A stretch of 64,000 nucleotides of DNA, from contig CP016093.1 of the NCBI GenBank assembly GCA_001664005.1, positions 1,061,001-1,125,000 on the forward strand, read 5' to 3'. The stretch's first letter is position 1. Each line of letters starts with the position of its first letter. This DNA is from Rhizobiales bacterium NRL2 (GTDB lineage: Bacteria > Pseudomonadota > Alphaproteobacteria > Minwuiales > Minwuiaceae). Both the position numbers and the translations under genes were made by a program. Under the pieces are notes generated by a model. It saw only the letters and a list, made by a program, of their open reading frames with translations, was not told where the DNA came from and ran no database searches. Positions 1-9,436 of the stretch are shown here, one piece after another.

Positions 1-485
1 GCGTCCTCCGGCTCCACTTCCATAACGGTCAGGTAGCGCAGCAGGTTGGCGATCGAATCCTCGATCTGCTGGTAGCGGTCGAAGGTTCCCGTGCCGGGGC
101 GCGCCATCGACCTGTGCAGGATCAGAATCTCGACATGTTCGGAATGGAGCTCGCATTCGACGACCACGCGCCTCAGGTCGTCGGAAAGCGGCCGGGGCGC
201 CTCGCCGATGCCGCCCTTCAGCTGCCGGCGCAGTTCGCGCAGCGTTTCGACGACATGCACGCGCCACTCGGCGACGGCGTCCAGCGCACCTTCCAGTTCG
301 TCCTTCCGGAAGGCGCCGCGGCCGCTCGATGCGACCCAGCAGCAATACAGAACGACGTTGACGTCCAGCCCGACGCGCTCCTGCAGGGTCAGACAGGCGT
401 CCTTGGCGCGCCCGCGCGCATAGACGCGGGTCGTGTAGTCCCACAATTCATTCGGCGGAAAGACGCCTGCGGAGAACACCGCCAT
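1..485 (-). CDS. TIGR02444/DUF2390 family protein, 3' end cut by window edge
   Basis: Reading leftward from an ATG at 483-485, the frame stays open for about 161 codons to the window edge, so the C-terminus is missing. The product begins MAVFSAGVFPPNELWDY. It continues with a helical region rich in Leu, Arg and Glu that includes VNVVLYCCW near residue 45. This N-terminal pattern (aromatic NELWDY, then a conserved GLDVN..L..CW segment) is the one I associate with the uncharacterised proteobacterial family TIGR02444. No enzymatic motif or signal peptide is visible. Function is unknown. The family call rests on recognition, not on a search. Confidence 0.7.
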   Translation of the reverse strand, partial: MAVFSAGVFPPNELWDYTTRVYARGRAKDACLTLQERVGLDVNVVLYCCWVASSGRGAFRKDELEGALDAVAEWRVHVVETLRELRRQLKGGIGEAPRPLSDDLRRVVVECELHSEHVEILILHRSMARPGTGTFDRYQQIEDSIANLLRYLTVMEVEPED

Positions 486-667
486 AGAATTCGCTCCCGC
501 TGCACGCCCTTCCAGGCTCAAAACCGTGATTGCGCGCCGGACCCGTGATAGAATTTCCCGGCCACGGCCGTTCGGCGCCGGCGGACTATGCCAGAAGCGC
601 CGCCACGCGCAAAGCGGCTGTGATCGAGCCGTTCGATCGGCATCATTGACCAGCGGGAGCGAATGCC

Positions 668-883
668 ATGACGGAAGTCGTCGGCGCGGATCGGCAAAGG
701 ATCGAAGGGCGGCTGGCCGAACTCAGGGTCGCGCACAACGATCTGGATGCGGCTATCGACGCGCTCAGCCAGCGCGGCGCCTATGACGATCTGCAGATGC
801 AGCGCATGAAACGGCGCAAGCTTCAGGTCCGCGACGAGATCCGCAAGCTGGAAGTGCTGCTGGAGCCCGACATCATCGCCTGA
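668..883 (+). CDS. DUF465 (YdcH-like) small protein
   Basis: A 71-residue acidic/basic helical protein starting at ATG 668, behind an AGCGGGAGCG purine stretch that can act as ribosome-binding site. It has the DUF465 layout: an N-terminal amphipathic helix, a short turn with DLQMQRMKRRKLQ, then a second helix with LRDEIRKLE-like spacing (here VRDEIRKLEVLL). Such proteins form short antiparallel coiled coils and are common in proteobacteria, but no molecular role is established. It stands alone and converges on the diguanylate cyclase gene, with 7 bp between the two stop codons. Confidence 0.75.
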   Translation: MTEVVGADRQRIEGRLAELRVAHNDLDAAIDALSQRGAYDDLQMQRMKRRKLQVRDEIRKLEVLLEPDIIA

Positions 884-890
884 CGTTTCG

Positions 891-1631
891 TCAGGCCGCG
901 TCGGCCTTCATCTGCCGCTTCTTCTCGTACATGCGCCGGTCAGCCTCGGCCAGCGCTTCGGAGGCGTCTTCTTCGGCGCGGAAGGGGAAGACCCCGTAGG
1001 CGACATCCAGCGGGACCGTTGCGTTGTCTGTCACCACCGGCCGGGCGCGGATGCTCTCGGCCAGTTCCTCCGCCTTCGCGTTCGCCACCTCGTCATTGGC
1101 CTGGGCCAGGATGACGCCGAACTCGTCGCCGCCCAGCCGGCCCACGACGTCCGATTCGCGGGTATTCTCCAGCAGCGCCTGCGCCACGTTCAGCAGCGCG
1201 CGGTCGCCGGCGGCGTGGCCGTAGCGGTCGTTGATGTCCTTCAGTCCGTTGACGTCGAAAAAGACGAGGCTGGACGGTACGCCGTAGCGGTCCGTGTAGG
1301 ACATCATCCGGCTCATGTCGCGGACGAAGGCGCGGCGGTTCGCAACCGGAGCCAGCGGGTCCTGGTCGGCCAGCTTCTCCAGTTCGCCGACGCGGCGCTG
1401 GGACGCATGCAGCTCCTGGCGCAGGGTCTCGACTTCCGCCATGAGGTTGAGGAAGGCCTGGCGCACCTTCGGCGTCAGTTCCGCATCCGGCACGCCGAAC
1501 AGCTCGGTGGTGTCGCGGATCTCGCCGATTCCACTGGAATCGACGGACGTCGACGCCGAGGACCGCGAGGCCGGGTGCTTCCTTTCGGTCGGGCGGACGT
1601 TCTGGACTGACGGATATCCGCCGATCTTCAT
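891..1631 (-). CDS. GGDEF-domain diguanylate cyclase
   Basis: A 246-residue protein with a disordered N-terminus (1-50), a coiled-coil helix (about 58-88) and one GGDEF domain (about 90-240). The intact active-site motif GGDEF is at 167-171. The product-inhibition I-site RESD (RxxD) is at 158-161, five residues upstream as in feedback-controlled cyclases. The substrate-binding stretch FFDVNGLKDINDRYGHAAGD is also canonical. It should condense two GTP into cyclic di-GMP in the cytoplasm. No membrane segment or known sensor domain is visible, so the short helix is the only candidate for dimerisation or input. A PilZ protein, a typical c-di-GMP receptor, lies at 37315 in this window. GGGAG upstream supports the ATG at 1631. 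Confidence 0.92.
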   Translation of the reverse strand: MKIGGYPSVQNVRPTERKHPASRSSASTSVDSSGIGEIRDTTELFGVPDAELTPKVRQAFLNLMAEVETLRQELHASQRRVGELEKLADQDPLAPVANRRAFVRDMSRMMSYTDRYGVPSSLVFFDVNGLKDINDRYGHAAGDRALLNVAQALLENTRESDVVGRLGGDEFGVILAQANDEVANAKAEELAESIRARPVVTDNATVPLDVAYGVFPFRAEEDASEALAEADRRMYEKKRQMKADAA

Positions 1632-1724
1632 TGGTTGCTCCCGGTCGGGCCTCGGTGCTTGTCCGAGGTAGTCTGGTGCAGGAATGTTAACAAACGCTTT
1701 CCCGGCCTCTCCGGCTTTCCTCGC

Positions 1725-1752
1725 TTGCCTCGGGGGGTGCGCCGCCTATACT
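1725..1752 (+). promoter_or_regulatory. Candidate sigma-70 promoter for purEK
   Basis: TTGCCT at 1725-1730 and TATACT at 1747-1752 are separated by 16 bp, close to the -35/-10 consensus. Transcription would start near 1759, about 40 nt before the purE ATG. No riboswitch-like structure fits in so short a leader. Confidence 0.5.
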
Positions 1753-1798
1753 CCGCCGCTTTCTTTTCCCGTCGAACGCACTGGGGGCGAGAGACGAC

Positions 1799-2299
1799 AT
1801 GAGCGCCAACCCGGCCGACGTGAAAGTCGGCGTCATCATGGGCAGCCAGTCGGACTGGGATACCATGGCGCATGCCGTGGAGATCCTCGAGGCGCTGGCG
1901 GTGCCCCACGAGGTCCGCATCGTCTCGGCGCACCGCACGCCCGACAGGATGGCCGACTATGCGCGGACGGCCCGCGAGCGGGGGCTGCAGGCGATCATCG
2001 CCGGCGCCGGCGGCGCCGCGCATCTGCCCGGCATGGTCGCCGCGCAGACCAGCGTTCCGGTGCTCGGCGTGCCCGTCGAAAGCAAGGCGCTCAGCGGCAT
2101 GGACAGCTTGCTTTCGATCGTCCAGATGCCGGGCGGCGTGCCCGTCGGCACACTGGCCATCGGCAAGGCCGGGGCGAAGAACGCCGCGCTGCTCGCCGCC
2201 GCCATCGTCGGGCTGCAGGACGCCGGACTGACCGCCCGGCTGGACGACTGGCGCCGCCGGCAGAGCGAGGCCGTCGCGGAAGAACCCGAACGCGGATGA
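1799..2299 (+). CDS. purE: 5-(carboxyamino)imidazole ribonucleotide mutase PurE
   Basis: A 166-residue protein of the class I PurE family, normal in length. It has the phosphate-binding N-terminal motif [13 protein letters not shown], the SAHRTPDRM segment containing the catalytic histidine, and the glycine-rich [15 protein letters not shown] loop. It converts N5-CAIR, made by PurK, into CAIR in de novo purine synthesis. The start is ATG 1799 behind a GGGGGCGAGAG purine run. The gene overlaps purK by four bases (ATGA at 2296-2299), so the two are translationally coupled. Confidence 0.97.
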   Translation: MSANPADVKVGVIMGSQSDWDTMAHAVEILEALAVPHEVRIVSAHRTPDRMADYARTARERGLQAIIAGAGGAAHLPGMVAAQTSVPVLGVPVESKALSGMDSLLSIVQMPGGVPVGTLAIGKAGAKNAALLAAAIVGLQDAGLTARLDDWRRRQSEAVAEEPERG

Positions 2300-3402
2300 C
2301 GGCCCTGCCTCCAGGCTCGGCCATCGGCGTGCTGGGCGGCGGACAGCTCGGCCGCATGATGGCGCTCGCCGCCGCGCGGCTGGGTTACCGCGTGCATGTC
2401 TTCACGCCGGAAGCCGACAGCCCCGCCGCCCAGGTGTCGGCGGCGGCGACTGTGGCCCGGTGGGACGATCTGGGCGCGCTGGACGCCTTCGCGGAACAGG
2501 TCGACGCCGTGACCCTGGAGTTCGAGAACGTGCCGGTATCGGCCGTCGAGAGGCTGGCGGAAAAGGTCCCTGTCCGCCCCGGGGCGAAGGTGCTGGCGGT
2601 CGCCCAGGACCGGCTTCGGGAGAAGACCGTGGCGCGGGAACTCGGCGTGCCGGTGGCGCCCTTCGAGCCGGTGACCAGCGATACCGACCTTGCGGACGCG
2701 ATCGCGGCCATCGGCGCGCCGGCGGTGCTGAAGACCCGGCGCGAGGGCTATGACGGCAAGGGCCAGCGGATGATCCGCAAGGCGGCGGATGCGGCGGCCG
2801 CGTTCGACGAACTGGGCCGGCCTGCAGCGATCCTGGAATCCTTCGTCGAGTTCACATCGGAGATCTCGGTGATCGCGGCGCGCGGCGTCGACGGCGAGGT
2901 GCGCTGCTATCCGGCGGTCGAGAACCGCCACCGCAATCATATTCTCTCGCTGACCATCGCGCCGTCACCCGGACCCTCCGCCGCCTCGAAGCTGGCCGAG
3001 GAGGCGACGCGCGCGCTGATCGAGGCGCTGGACGTGGTCGGCCTGCTGGCGGTCGAATTCTTTGTGACCCCCGAGGAAGGCGTGCTGTTCAACGAGATGG
3101 CGCCCCGGCCGCACAATTCCGGTCACTGGACCATCGAGGCATGCCGCGTCAGCCAGTTCGAGCAGCAGGTGCGCGCCACTGCTGGCCTGCCGCTGGGCGC
3201 GCCCGGGTTCCATCACCGCGCGGTAATGCGCAACCTGATCGGCGACGATGCGAAGGACTGGGCCCGGCTCGCCGCCGGCGACGTCAGCCTGCACCTCTAC
3301 GGCAAGGCGGAGGTCCGGCCCGGCCGCAAGATGGGGCATGTCACGAAGCTCTATGCCCCGGACCGTCCGGCCTGGCCGCCGAAGGACACCGAACTCCCCT
3401 GA
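2296..3402 (+). CDS. purK: 5-(carboxyamino)imidazole ribonucleotide synthase PurK
   Basis: A 368-residue ATP-grasp enzyme beginning [19 protein letters not shown] at an ATG overlapping the purE stop. The [12 protein letters not shown] loop opens the N-terminal domain. The ATP-grasp core includes [25 protein letters not shown] and, late in the core, [14 protein letters not shown], which supplies Mg-ATP ligands. It makes N5-CAIR from AIR, bicarbonate and ATP. The frame is open further upstream, but only this start keeps the family N-terminus and the ATGA overlap. It converges on an acyl-CoA dehydrogenase with 3 bp between stops. Confidence 0.96.
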   Translation: MTALPPGSAIGVLGGGQLGRMMALAAARLGYRVHVFTPEADSPAAQVSAAATVARWDDLGALDAFAEQVDAVTLEFENVPVSAVERLAEKVPVRPGAKVLAVAQDRLREKTVARELGVPVAPFEPVTSDTDLADAIAAIGAPAVLKTRREGYDGKGQRMIRKAADAAAAFDELGRPAAILESFVEFTSEISVIAARGVDGEVRCYPAVENRHRNHILSLTIAPSPGPSAASKLAEEATRALIEALDVVGLLAVEFFVTPEEGVLFNEMAPRPHNSGHWTIEACRVSQFEQQVRATAGLPLGAPGFHHRAVMRNLIGDDAKDWARLAAGDVSLHLYGKAEVRPGRKMGHVTKLYAPDRPAWPPKDTELP

Positions 3403-3405
3403 TCG

Positions 3406-4545
3406 CTACGCCCCGGCGGCGATCTGCCGGGCGATGACCAGGCGCTGTACGTCCGAGGTGCCCTCGTAGATCTGGCAGACCCGGACGTCGCGGTAGATGC
3501 GTTCGACTTCGTAGTCGGCGACGTAACCATAGCCGCCGTGGATCTGGATGGCGTCGGAACAGACCTGCTCGGCCATCTCCGAGGCGAACAGCTTGCACAT
3601 CGAAGCCTCCTGCAGACAGGGCGCGCCGCGCTGCTTCAGGTCAGCGGCGTGGAACATCATCTGGCTGGCGACCTCGATCCGCGTCTTCATGTCGGCCAGG
3701 CGGAAGCCCACGGCCTGGTGCTCGACGATCGCCTTGCCGAAGGCGGTGCGCTCGCGGGCGTAGGCGGCCGCCCGCTCGTAGGCCGCGCGCGCCATGCCGA
3801 TGGCCTGGGCGGCGATGCCGATGCGGCCGGTCTCCAGGTTGGCGAGCGCGATGGCGTAGCCGCGGCCCTCCTCGCCGACCAGGTTCTCCGCCGGGATCTC
3901 GCAGTCCTCGAAGGCGATCTGGCAGGTATCGGAGCAGCGCTGGCCCAGCTTTTCCTCCTTCGAGGCGACGCGGTAGCCGGGCGTGTCCGTGGGCACCAGA
4001 AAGGCGGAGATGCCCTTCGCGCCCTTGTCCGGATCGGTCATGGCGAAGACCAGGGCCACGCCGCCGATCGAGCCGGAGGTGATGAACTGCTTGGTGCCGT
4101 TGATCACCCAACTGTCGCCCCTGCGCACGGCCCGGGTCTTCAGGTTGGAGGCCTCGGAGCCGGCCTGCGGCTCGGTCAGGCAGAAGGCGCCGATGATCTC
4201 GCCGGCGGCCATGGGTTTCAGCCAGCGCGCCTTCTGCGCATCGGTGCCATAGCGCAGCAGCGCCGCGCAGCAGGGCGAGTTGTTGACGCTCATGATGGTG
4301 GAGACCGCGCCGTCGGCGGCCGCGACCTCCATCAGTGCCAGCACGTAGGCGGTCATGTCCGCACCGGCCCCGCCCAGCTCCTCGGGCACGGTCATGCCCA
4401 TGAGTCCCAGTTCGCCCATCTGGCGCAGCAGCGCCATCGGCGGTTCGCCGGAACGGTCGCGCTCCATGGCGCCCGGGGCCAGTTCGCCCAGACAGAAGGC
4501 GCGCGCCGCGTCGCGAATCAGTGTCTGATCTTCGGTCAGTTGCAT
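3406..4545 (-). CDS. Acyl-CoA dehydrogenase (short/branched-chain type)
   Basis: A 379-residue FAD-dependent acyl-CoA dehydrogenase of typical length. Visible family features are the [17 protein letters not shown] flavin-binding segment, [13 protein letters not shown], and the C-terminal [19 protein letters not shown]. The last precedes [14 protein letters not shown], which carries the Glu that acts as catalytic base in short-chain members. It introduces an alpha-beta double bond into an acyl-CoA and passes electrons to ETF. Butyryl-, isobutyryl- and 2-methylbutyryl-CoA dehydrogenases share these motifs, so chain length is not assigned. The gene is monocistronic and divergent from the DsbA-like gene. 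A TATAAA box and an inverted repeat lie upstream (4585-4606). Confidence 0.9.
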   Translation of the reverse strand: MQLTEDQTLIRDAARAFCLGELAPGAMERDRSGEPPMALLRQMGELGLMGMTVPEELGGAGADMTAYVLALMEVAAADGAVSTIMSVNNSPCCAALLRYGTDAQKARWLKPMAAGEIIGAFCLTEPQAGSEASNLKTRAVRRGDSWVINGTKQFITSGSIGGVALVFAMTDPDKGAKGISAFLVPTDTPGYRVASKEEKLGQRCSDTCQIAFEDCEIPAENLVGEEGRGYAIALANLETGRIGIAAQAIGMARAAYERAAAYARERTAFGKAIVEHQAVGFRLADMKTRIEVASQMMFHAADLKQRGAPCLQEASMCKLFASEMAEQVCSDAIQIHGGYGYVADYEVERIYRDVRVCQIYEGTSDVQRLVIARQIAAGA

Positions 4546-4584
4546 GGCGTCGCTCCATGGGGGCTGGCGATGGGACGGGCGGTG

Positions 4585-4606
4585 TTTATATCACTGCTCA
4601 CGTGAT
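4585..4606 (-). promoter_or_regulatory. -10-like box and inverted repeat upstream of acyl-CoA dehydrogenase
   Basis: On the minus strand TATAAA (4585-4590) lies about 40 nt before the start codon. It abuts an inverted repeat, ATCAC-N7-GTGAT (4590-4606). I see no good -35 hexamer. The arrangement would suit a repressor covering the promoter of a fatty-acid degradation gene (TetR or GntR type), but no regulator is encoded nearby. Confidence 0.3.
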
Positions 4607-4688
4607 CGTGGGATGATCCGTCAGGCCCAATTCAGGCCATATTCCCCATCATCCATTGCAGCGGCTTTTAGAGATTGAGGAGAGCATC

Positions 4689-5342
4689 ATGCCCACCTAT
4701 ACTGACACTATATCTGGTGTGCGCGAGGCGGTGATGACACTATCACGGCGACAGGTGATGATCGGCGGGGCGGCCCTGGGGCTGGCGCTTCCATTTGCGC
4801 CGGCGCTGGCCGAGGACAAGCCCTGGGCCACCGGCGACATGACGATGGGCGCCGAGGACGCGCCGATCGAGGTGATCGAATACGCCTCGATGACCTGTCC
4901 GCACTGCGCCAGTTTCCATCACGCCACCTGGCCGAAGCTGAAGGAAAACTGGATCGATACGGGTAAGGTCCGCTTCATCTTCCGGGAATTCCCCTTCGAC
5001 AGGCCCGGTCTCGCCGCGGCCATGCTGGCGCGCTGCGGCGGCGAGCAGCGGTTCTTCGCCTTCATCGACGTCCTGTTCAAGCAGCAGGAGAAGTGGACGC
5101 GCGCGCAGGATCCGATGGCGGAGCTGCGCCGGATCGCCAGCCTGGGCGGCGTCTCGCCGGAGGAGTTCGACCGCTGCCTGGCCAGCGAGGAACTGCAGGA
5201 CATGATTCTGCAGTCGCGCCTGACCGGCCACGAGAAGTTCGGTGTCCAAGGTACACCGACGCTGATCATCAACGGCGAGAAGCACGAGGGCGGCAACGAC
5301 TACGAGAGCGTGGCCGCGGCGCTTCGGGGCCTCTCGTCCTAG
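4689..5342 (+). CDS. DsbA-family thiol-disulfide oxidoreductase, exported
   Basis: The chosen ATG at 4689 is preceded by GAGGAGAG at good spacing; the frame also opens at 4656. The 217-residue product carries SRRQVMIGG at 19-27, followed by a hydrophobic stretch ending ALA (about 39-41). This is a twin-arginine-like signal peptide. The mature part has the thioredoxin-fold active site CPHC (70-73) and the cis-proline loop VQGTPTLIING. It should act in the periplasm on cysteine pairs, as a DsbA-like oxidase or a DsbG/BdbD-type protein. The sequence does not say which. It lies just ahead of smc (27 bp), an order common in alphaproteobacteria but without known functional meaning. Confidence 0.88.
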   Translation: MPTYTDTISGVREAVMTLSRRQVMIGGAALGLALPFAPALAEDKPWATGDMTMGAEDAPIEVIEYASMTCPHCASFHHATWPKLKENWIDTGKVRFIFREFPFDRPGLAAAMLARCGGEQRFFAFIDVLFKQQEKWTRAQDPMAELRRIASLGGVSPEEFDRCLASEELQDMILQSRLTGHEKFGVQGTPTLIINGEKHEGGNDYESVAAALRGLSS

Positions 5343-5369
5343 GGTCTGAACGGAGGTCGGCGGAAGGCG

Positions 5370-8300
5370 TTGCAGTTCACCAAGCTCAGACTGGTCGGAT
5401 TCAAGTCTTTCGTCGAATCGACGGAGCTCTCCATCGCGCCGGGCATGACCGGCGTGGTGGGGCCCAATGGTTGCGGCAAGTCCAACCTGGTCGAGGCCCT
5501 GCGCTGGGTGATGGGCGAGACCTCGCCCAAGAACATGCGCGGCGGCGAGATGGACGACGTCATCTTCGCCGGCTCGGCGACGCGGCCGGCGCGCAACCAG
5601 GCGGAAGTGCAGGTCACGCTGGACAATGCAGGCCGCGACGGCCCGCCCGACTACGCCGAGCATCCTGAACTCGCCATCACGCGGAAGATCACCCGGGAGC
5701 ACGGCTCGGACTATCGCATCAACGGCGGGCCGGTGCGCGCCAAGGACGTCCAGCTCCTGTTCGCCGACATGGCGACCGGTGCGCGCTCGACCGCGATCGT
5801 CAGCCAGGGCCGGGTCGGGGCGCTGATCGGCGCCAAGCCGCAGGAACGCCGCCTGCTGCTGGAGGAGGCCGCCGGCATCACCGGGCTGCATTCGCGGCGG
5901 CATGAAGCGGAACTCCGTCTCCGGGGGGCCGAGACCAATCTCGAGCGGCTGGATGACGTCACCAGCCAGCTCGAGCAGCAACTCGGCAATCTGAAGAAGC
6001 AGGCCCGGCAGGCCTCGCGTTACCGCAACCTCTCGGCGCAGATCCGCCAGGTCGAGGCGATGATCCACCATCTGCGCTTCACGGCCGCCCTGGAAGAGAT
6101 GAACGCGGCCCGCAGCGCGCTGGAAGAAGCGCAGCGGGCGGTCAACGAGGCGACGCGAGGCGCAGCCGCGGCCAGCGCCGTGCAGGCCGAACAGGCGGCG
6201 CGGATCGAGCCCTTGCGTCAGCGGGAGGCGGAGACGGCGGCCGCTTTGCAGCGGCTGCTGGCCGGGCGCGAAAAGCTCGATGACGAGGAAGCGCGGCTCA
6301 ACGAGACGGTGGCCAATCTCAGGGACCGTCTCGCCCAGTCCGACGGCGATATCTCCCGCGAGGAAGGCCGCCGCCAGGATGCGCTCGACCGGCTGAAGGA
6401 ACTGGACCGGGAAGCGGAAGATCTGAAGGACGCCTCGGAGGGCGAGGACCAGGCCGCCGATGCGGCGGCAGCGAAGGCCCGCGGGGCGGCAGACGCGGTG
6501 GAGGCCGCGGAGGCGGAACTCGCCGGCGCGACGGAACGGCTGGCCGAACTCAAGGCGCGGCGCGGGGCGCTGGCGCGGCAACTGGACGAGCAGGGTCGCC
6601 GCAAGGCCGACCTCGACCGGCGTATCGCCAACGCCGAACGCGAACTGGCGCAGGCCGCGACCGGCGGCTTCGACGAGCGGTTCCGGGCGCTGGAAGAGGT
6701 TCAGGGCGAGCAGCGGGAGATCGCCGAGAGCGCCGGCGCCGAGACCGAGAAGGCCGAAGCGGCGCGCGCCGAGGTGGAGAAGCGCCTCGATGCCGCGGCC
6801 GAGGCCGAGCGCGCGGCCAGGGGCCGGCTGTCGGCGCTGGAGACGGAGATGGCGACGCTGGAGCGGCTGCTGGCGAAGGAGAAGCCGGCGAGCCATGCGC
6901 GCATCATCGACATGGTGAAGGTCGCCGCCGGCTTCGAGAATGCCTTCGCCGCGGCGCTGGGCGATGGCGTGGACGGCGGACTGGAGCGTGAGGCTGTCTC
7001 GCGCTGGGACGAGATGGAACCGCTGGACGCGGGCCCGCTGCCCGGCGGTGTCCCGGCGCTGGCGGAGAAGGTCGAGGGACCGGCGGCGCTGGCGCGGCGG
7101 CTGGCCGCAACGGGCGTTGTGCAGGATATTGAAGCCGGCGAAGCACTGGCTGCGGAACTGAAACCCGGTCAGCGGCTGGTGAGCCGCGCGGGCGACCTCT
7201 GGCGCTGGGATGGCTACCGCCGCCGCGCCGGCAAACAGGCCGCCGGCGCCCTCCGGCTGGAGCAGCAGAACCGGCTGGCGGCCCTGAAGACTGACCGCCA
7301 GCCCGCCGCCGAAGCGGTGACCGGGGCCGAGGCCGCGATGAACGCCGCCCGCAACGCCGTCGCCCGCGCCATCGAGGCCGAGCGGTCTGCCCGGGCCCGC
7401 CGCAAGGAGGCCGAGAACCGCTTCACGGAGGCGGGGCGGGAACTGGACGTGCTGCGCCGGCAGGCGGAGGCCGAGCGCCAGAAGCGCGACCGGCTGGGCT
7501 CCATGCTCGAAGCGTTGAAGACCGAACTCGGACAGGCCGAGGAGGCTCGCGCGGCGCTGGAGAAGGAGATGGCCGGCCTGCCGGCTGTCGATACGGCCGA
7601 GCGCGAAGCGAACGAGCGCCGCGAGCGCGTTCGGCAGGCCCGCGAAGCGCTCGATCAGGCGCGCCAGACGCAGGACCGAATCGAGCGCGAACGCCGCTTC
7701 CGCCGCCGTCGGCTTGAGGAGATCGCTCGCGACCGGGAGGGCTGGCAGAAGCGCGCCGACGAGGCGGCCCGGGGTATGGCGCAACTCGCCGAGCGCCGCG
7801 ATGCCTCCGCACAGGCGATCGAGGATCTGAAGCACCGTCCCGAGGAGATCGCTGCCCGGCGCGTGGAACTGGGGGGCAGGATCACCGAGGCCGAACAGGG
7901 GCGGGCCGGCGCCGTCGAGCGCCTCGCTGCCGCCCAGACCGAACTGGCCGAGGCCGACCGGGCGCTGAAACAGGTCCAGGCGACCGTGCAGGCGGCGCGC
8001 GAGGATCTGGTGCGCCGCGAAGCCGCCGCCGAACATGCCCGCGAGGCGATCGAGCGTCTGACCCGGGAAGTCCGCGAGGCGATGGAGTGCCCGCCGCAGA
8101 AGGTGCTCGAGGTCGCGGGGTTGGAGCCCGACGCCGAACTGCCGCCGCTGGACGATTGCGAGCGGAAGATCGAGCGGCTGCGCCGGGAGCGCGAGAACAT
8201 GGGTCCGGTGAACCTGCGGGCCGAGATCGAATCCCAGGAGGTGCAGGAGAAGCTGGACACCCTGGCCGCCGAGCGGGCCGACCTGGAAGGCGCGATCCAG

Positions 8301-8825
8301 CGCCTGCGTCAGGGCATCGGCAGCCTGAATCGCGAAGCGCGGGCGCGGCTGCTGGAGGCCTTCGAGACCGTCAACGGCCATTTCGAGAAGCTGTTCCGCC
8401 GGGTCTTCGGCGGCGGCGAGGCGCGGCTGGCGCTGACCGAGGCCGACGATCCGCTCGAGGCCGGGCTGGAGATCATGGCGAGCCCGCCGGGCAAGCGCAT
8501 GCAGATCCTGACGCTGCTCTCGGGCGGCGAGCAGGCGCTGACGGCGACGGCGCTGCTGTTCGCGGTGTTCCTGACCAATCCGGCGCCGATCTGCGTTCTC
8601 GACGAGATCGACGCGCCGCTGGACGATTCCAATGTGGAGCGCCTGGCCGACCTGCTGGATGAACTCGCCGGCCATGGCGGCACGCGCTTTCTGGTGATCA
8701 CCCACAACCCGATCACCATGGCGCGGATGGACCGCCTGTTCGGCGTCACCATGGCCGAGCGCGGCGTGAGCCAGCTGGTTTCCGTCGACCTCGCCCAGGC
8801 GGCCGCGCTCAGGGAGTCCGCGTGA
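5370..8825 (+). CDS. smc: Chromosome segregation ATPase SMC
   Basis: An 1151-residue SMC protein starting at TTG 5370, with GGAAGG just upstream. The N-terminal head has MQFTKLRLVGFKSF and Walker A GPNGCGKS (31-38). Long Arg/Glu/Ala-rich coiled coils run from about 170 to 500 and 660 to 1000, flanking a hinge (about 500-640, including GFENAFAAALGDGVDGG). The C-terminal head has the ABC signature LLSGGEQALTA and Walker B ICVLDEIDAPLDDSN. It forms dimers that, with ScpA and ScpB (not encoded here), organise and segregate the chromosome. Family length is about 1150-1190, so the gene looks intact. Its stop overlaps the next gene's GTG. Confidence 0.97.
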   Translation: MQFTKLRLVGFKSFVESTELSIAPGMTGVVGPNGCGKSNLVEALRWVMGETSPKNMRGGEMDDVIFAGSATRPARNQAEVQVTLDNAGRDGPPDYAEHPELAITRKITREHGSDYRINGGPVRAKDVQLLFADMATGARSTAIVSQGRVGALIGAKPQERRLLLEEAAGITGLHSRRHEAELRLRGAETNLERLDDVTSQLEQQLGNLKKQARQASRYRNLSAQIRQVEAMIHHLRFTAALEEMNAARSALEEAQRAVNEATRGAAAASAVQAEQAARIEPLRQREAETAAALQRLLAGREKLDDEEARLNETVANLRDRLAQSDGDISREEGRRQDALDRLKELDREAEDLKDASEGEDQAADAAAAKARGAADAVEAAEAELAGATERLAELKARRGALARQLDEQGRRKADLDRRIANAERELAQAATGGFDERFRALEEVQGEQREIAESAGAETEKAEAARAEVEKRLDAAAEAERAARGRLSALETEMATLERLLAKEKPASHARIIDMVKVAAGFENAFAAALGDGVDGGLEREAVSRWDEMEPLDAGPLPGGVPALAEKVEGPAALARRLAATGVVQDIEAGEALAAELKPGQRLVSRAGDLWRWDGYRRRAGKQAAGALRLEQQNRLAALKTDRQPAAEAVTGAEAAMNAARNAVARAIEAERSARARRKEAENRFTEAGRELDVLRRQAEAERQKRDRLGSMLEALKTELGQAEEARAALEKEMAGLPAVDTAEREANERRERVRQAREALDQARQTQDRIERERRFRRRRLEEIARDREGWQKRADEAARGMAQLAERRDASAQAIEDLKHRPEEIAARRVELGGRITEAEQGRAGAVERLAAAQTELAEADRALKQVQATVQAAREDLVRREAAAEHAREAIERLTREVREAMECPPQKVLEVAGLEPDAELPPLDDCERKIERLRRERENMGPVNLRAEIESQEVQEKLDTLAAERADLEGAIQRLRQGIGSLNREARARLLEAFETVNGHFEKLFRRVFGGGEARLALTEADDPLEAGLEIMASPPGKRMQILTLLSGGEQALTATALLFAVFLTNPAPICVLDEIDAPLDDSNVERLADLLDELAGHGGTRFLVITHNPITMARMDRLFGVTMAERGVSQLVSVDLAQAAALRESA

Positions 8826-9430
8826 CGCTGCTGGAGCACGAGGGCAAGGCGCCCCGGATCGATCCCTCGGCGCGGATCGCGCCGAATGCCGTCATCTGCG
8901 GCGACGTCACCGTGGGCGCCAATACCTCCGTCGGCTTCGGTGCGGTGCTGACCGCCGAATCGGGCTCGATCGCCATCGGCGCCAACTGCGTGATCATGGA
9001 CACCGCGGTGCTGCGCGGGGTGCGCGGCGCAGCCCTCGATATCGGCGACAACGTCCTCGTCGGTCCGCGCGCCTACCTGACCGGCTGCCGGGTCGGCCAC
9101 AACGTCTTCATCGCCACGGGAGCCTCGGTCTTCAACGGCGCGGTGATCGGCGCGGGCGCGGAGGTCCGCATCAACGGCGTGGTCCACATCCGCACGGTGC
9201 TGGCCGAGGGCGCGACCGTGCCCATCGGCTGGGTGGCTGTCGGCGATCCGGCCCGGATCCTGCCGCCGGTGGAGCATGACGCCATCTGGGCGGTGCAGAA
9301 GGATCTGGATTTCCCGAAGGTGGTGTTCGGCGTCGACCGGCCGCCGCCGGGCGGATCGATGATGCCCGACGTCATGCCGAAATACGCCGCCCGCCTCGCC
9401 GGCCATCGCGACGACGTCGAGGTAGGTTGA
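8822..9430 (+). CDS. Left-handed beta-helix (gamma-carbonic-anhydrase-like) hexapeptide-repeat protein
   Basis: A 202-residue protein starting at GTG 8822, inside the smc stop (GTGA overlap). It is built from imperfect [LIV]G-x4 hexapeptides: IAPNAVICGDVTVGANTSVG, IGDNVLVG, VGHNVFIATGASV and VIGAGAEVRIN. This predicts a trimeric left-handed beta-helix as in gamma carbonic anhydrases and PaaY-like proteins. The usual zinc-binding histidines are not where expected: the common VGH..LHGC pattern reads VGPRAYLTGC here, so carbonic anhydrase activity is doubtful. WVAVGDPARILPP near the C-terminus resembles the usual coil-ending loop. It could be an acyltransferase-like scaffold; the substrate is unknown. 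Confidence 0.8.
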   Translation: MTLLEHEGKAPRIDPSARIAPNAVICGDVTVGANTSVGFGAVLTAESGSIAIGANCVIMDTAVLRGVRGAALDIGDNVLVGPRAYLTGCRVGHNVFIATGASVFNGAVIGAGAEVRINGVVHIRTVLAEGATVPIGWVAVGDPARILPPVEHDAIWAVQKDLDFPKVVFGVDRPPPGGSMMPDVMPKYAARLAGHRDDVEVG

Positions 9431-9436
9431 GCGCGC

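Noticed and set aside
4743-8705. A 1320-codon open frame on the minus strand opposite the DsbA-like gene and smc
   Set aside because: Antisense frame in GC-rich DNA; the plus strand encodes an intact SMC with all motifs, and the antisense translation is His/Arg/Leu-rich without domains.
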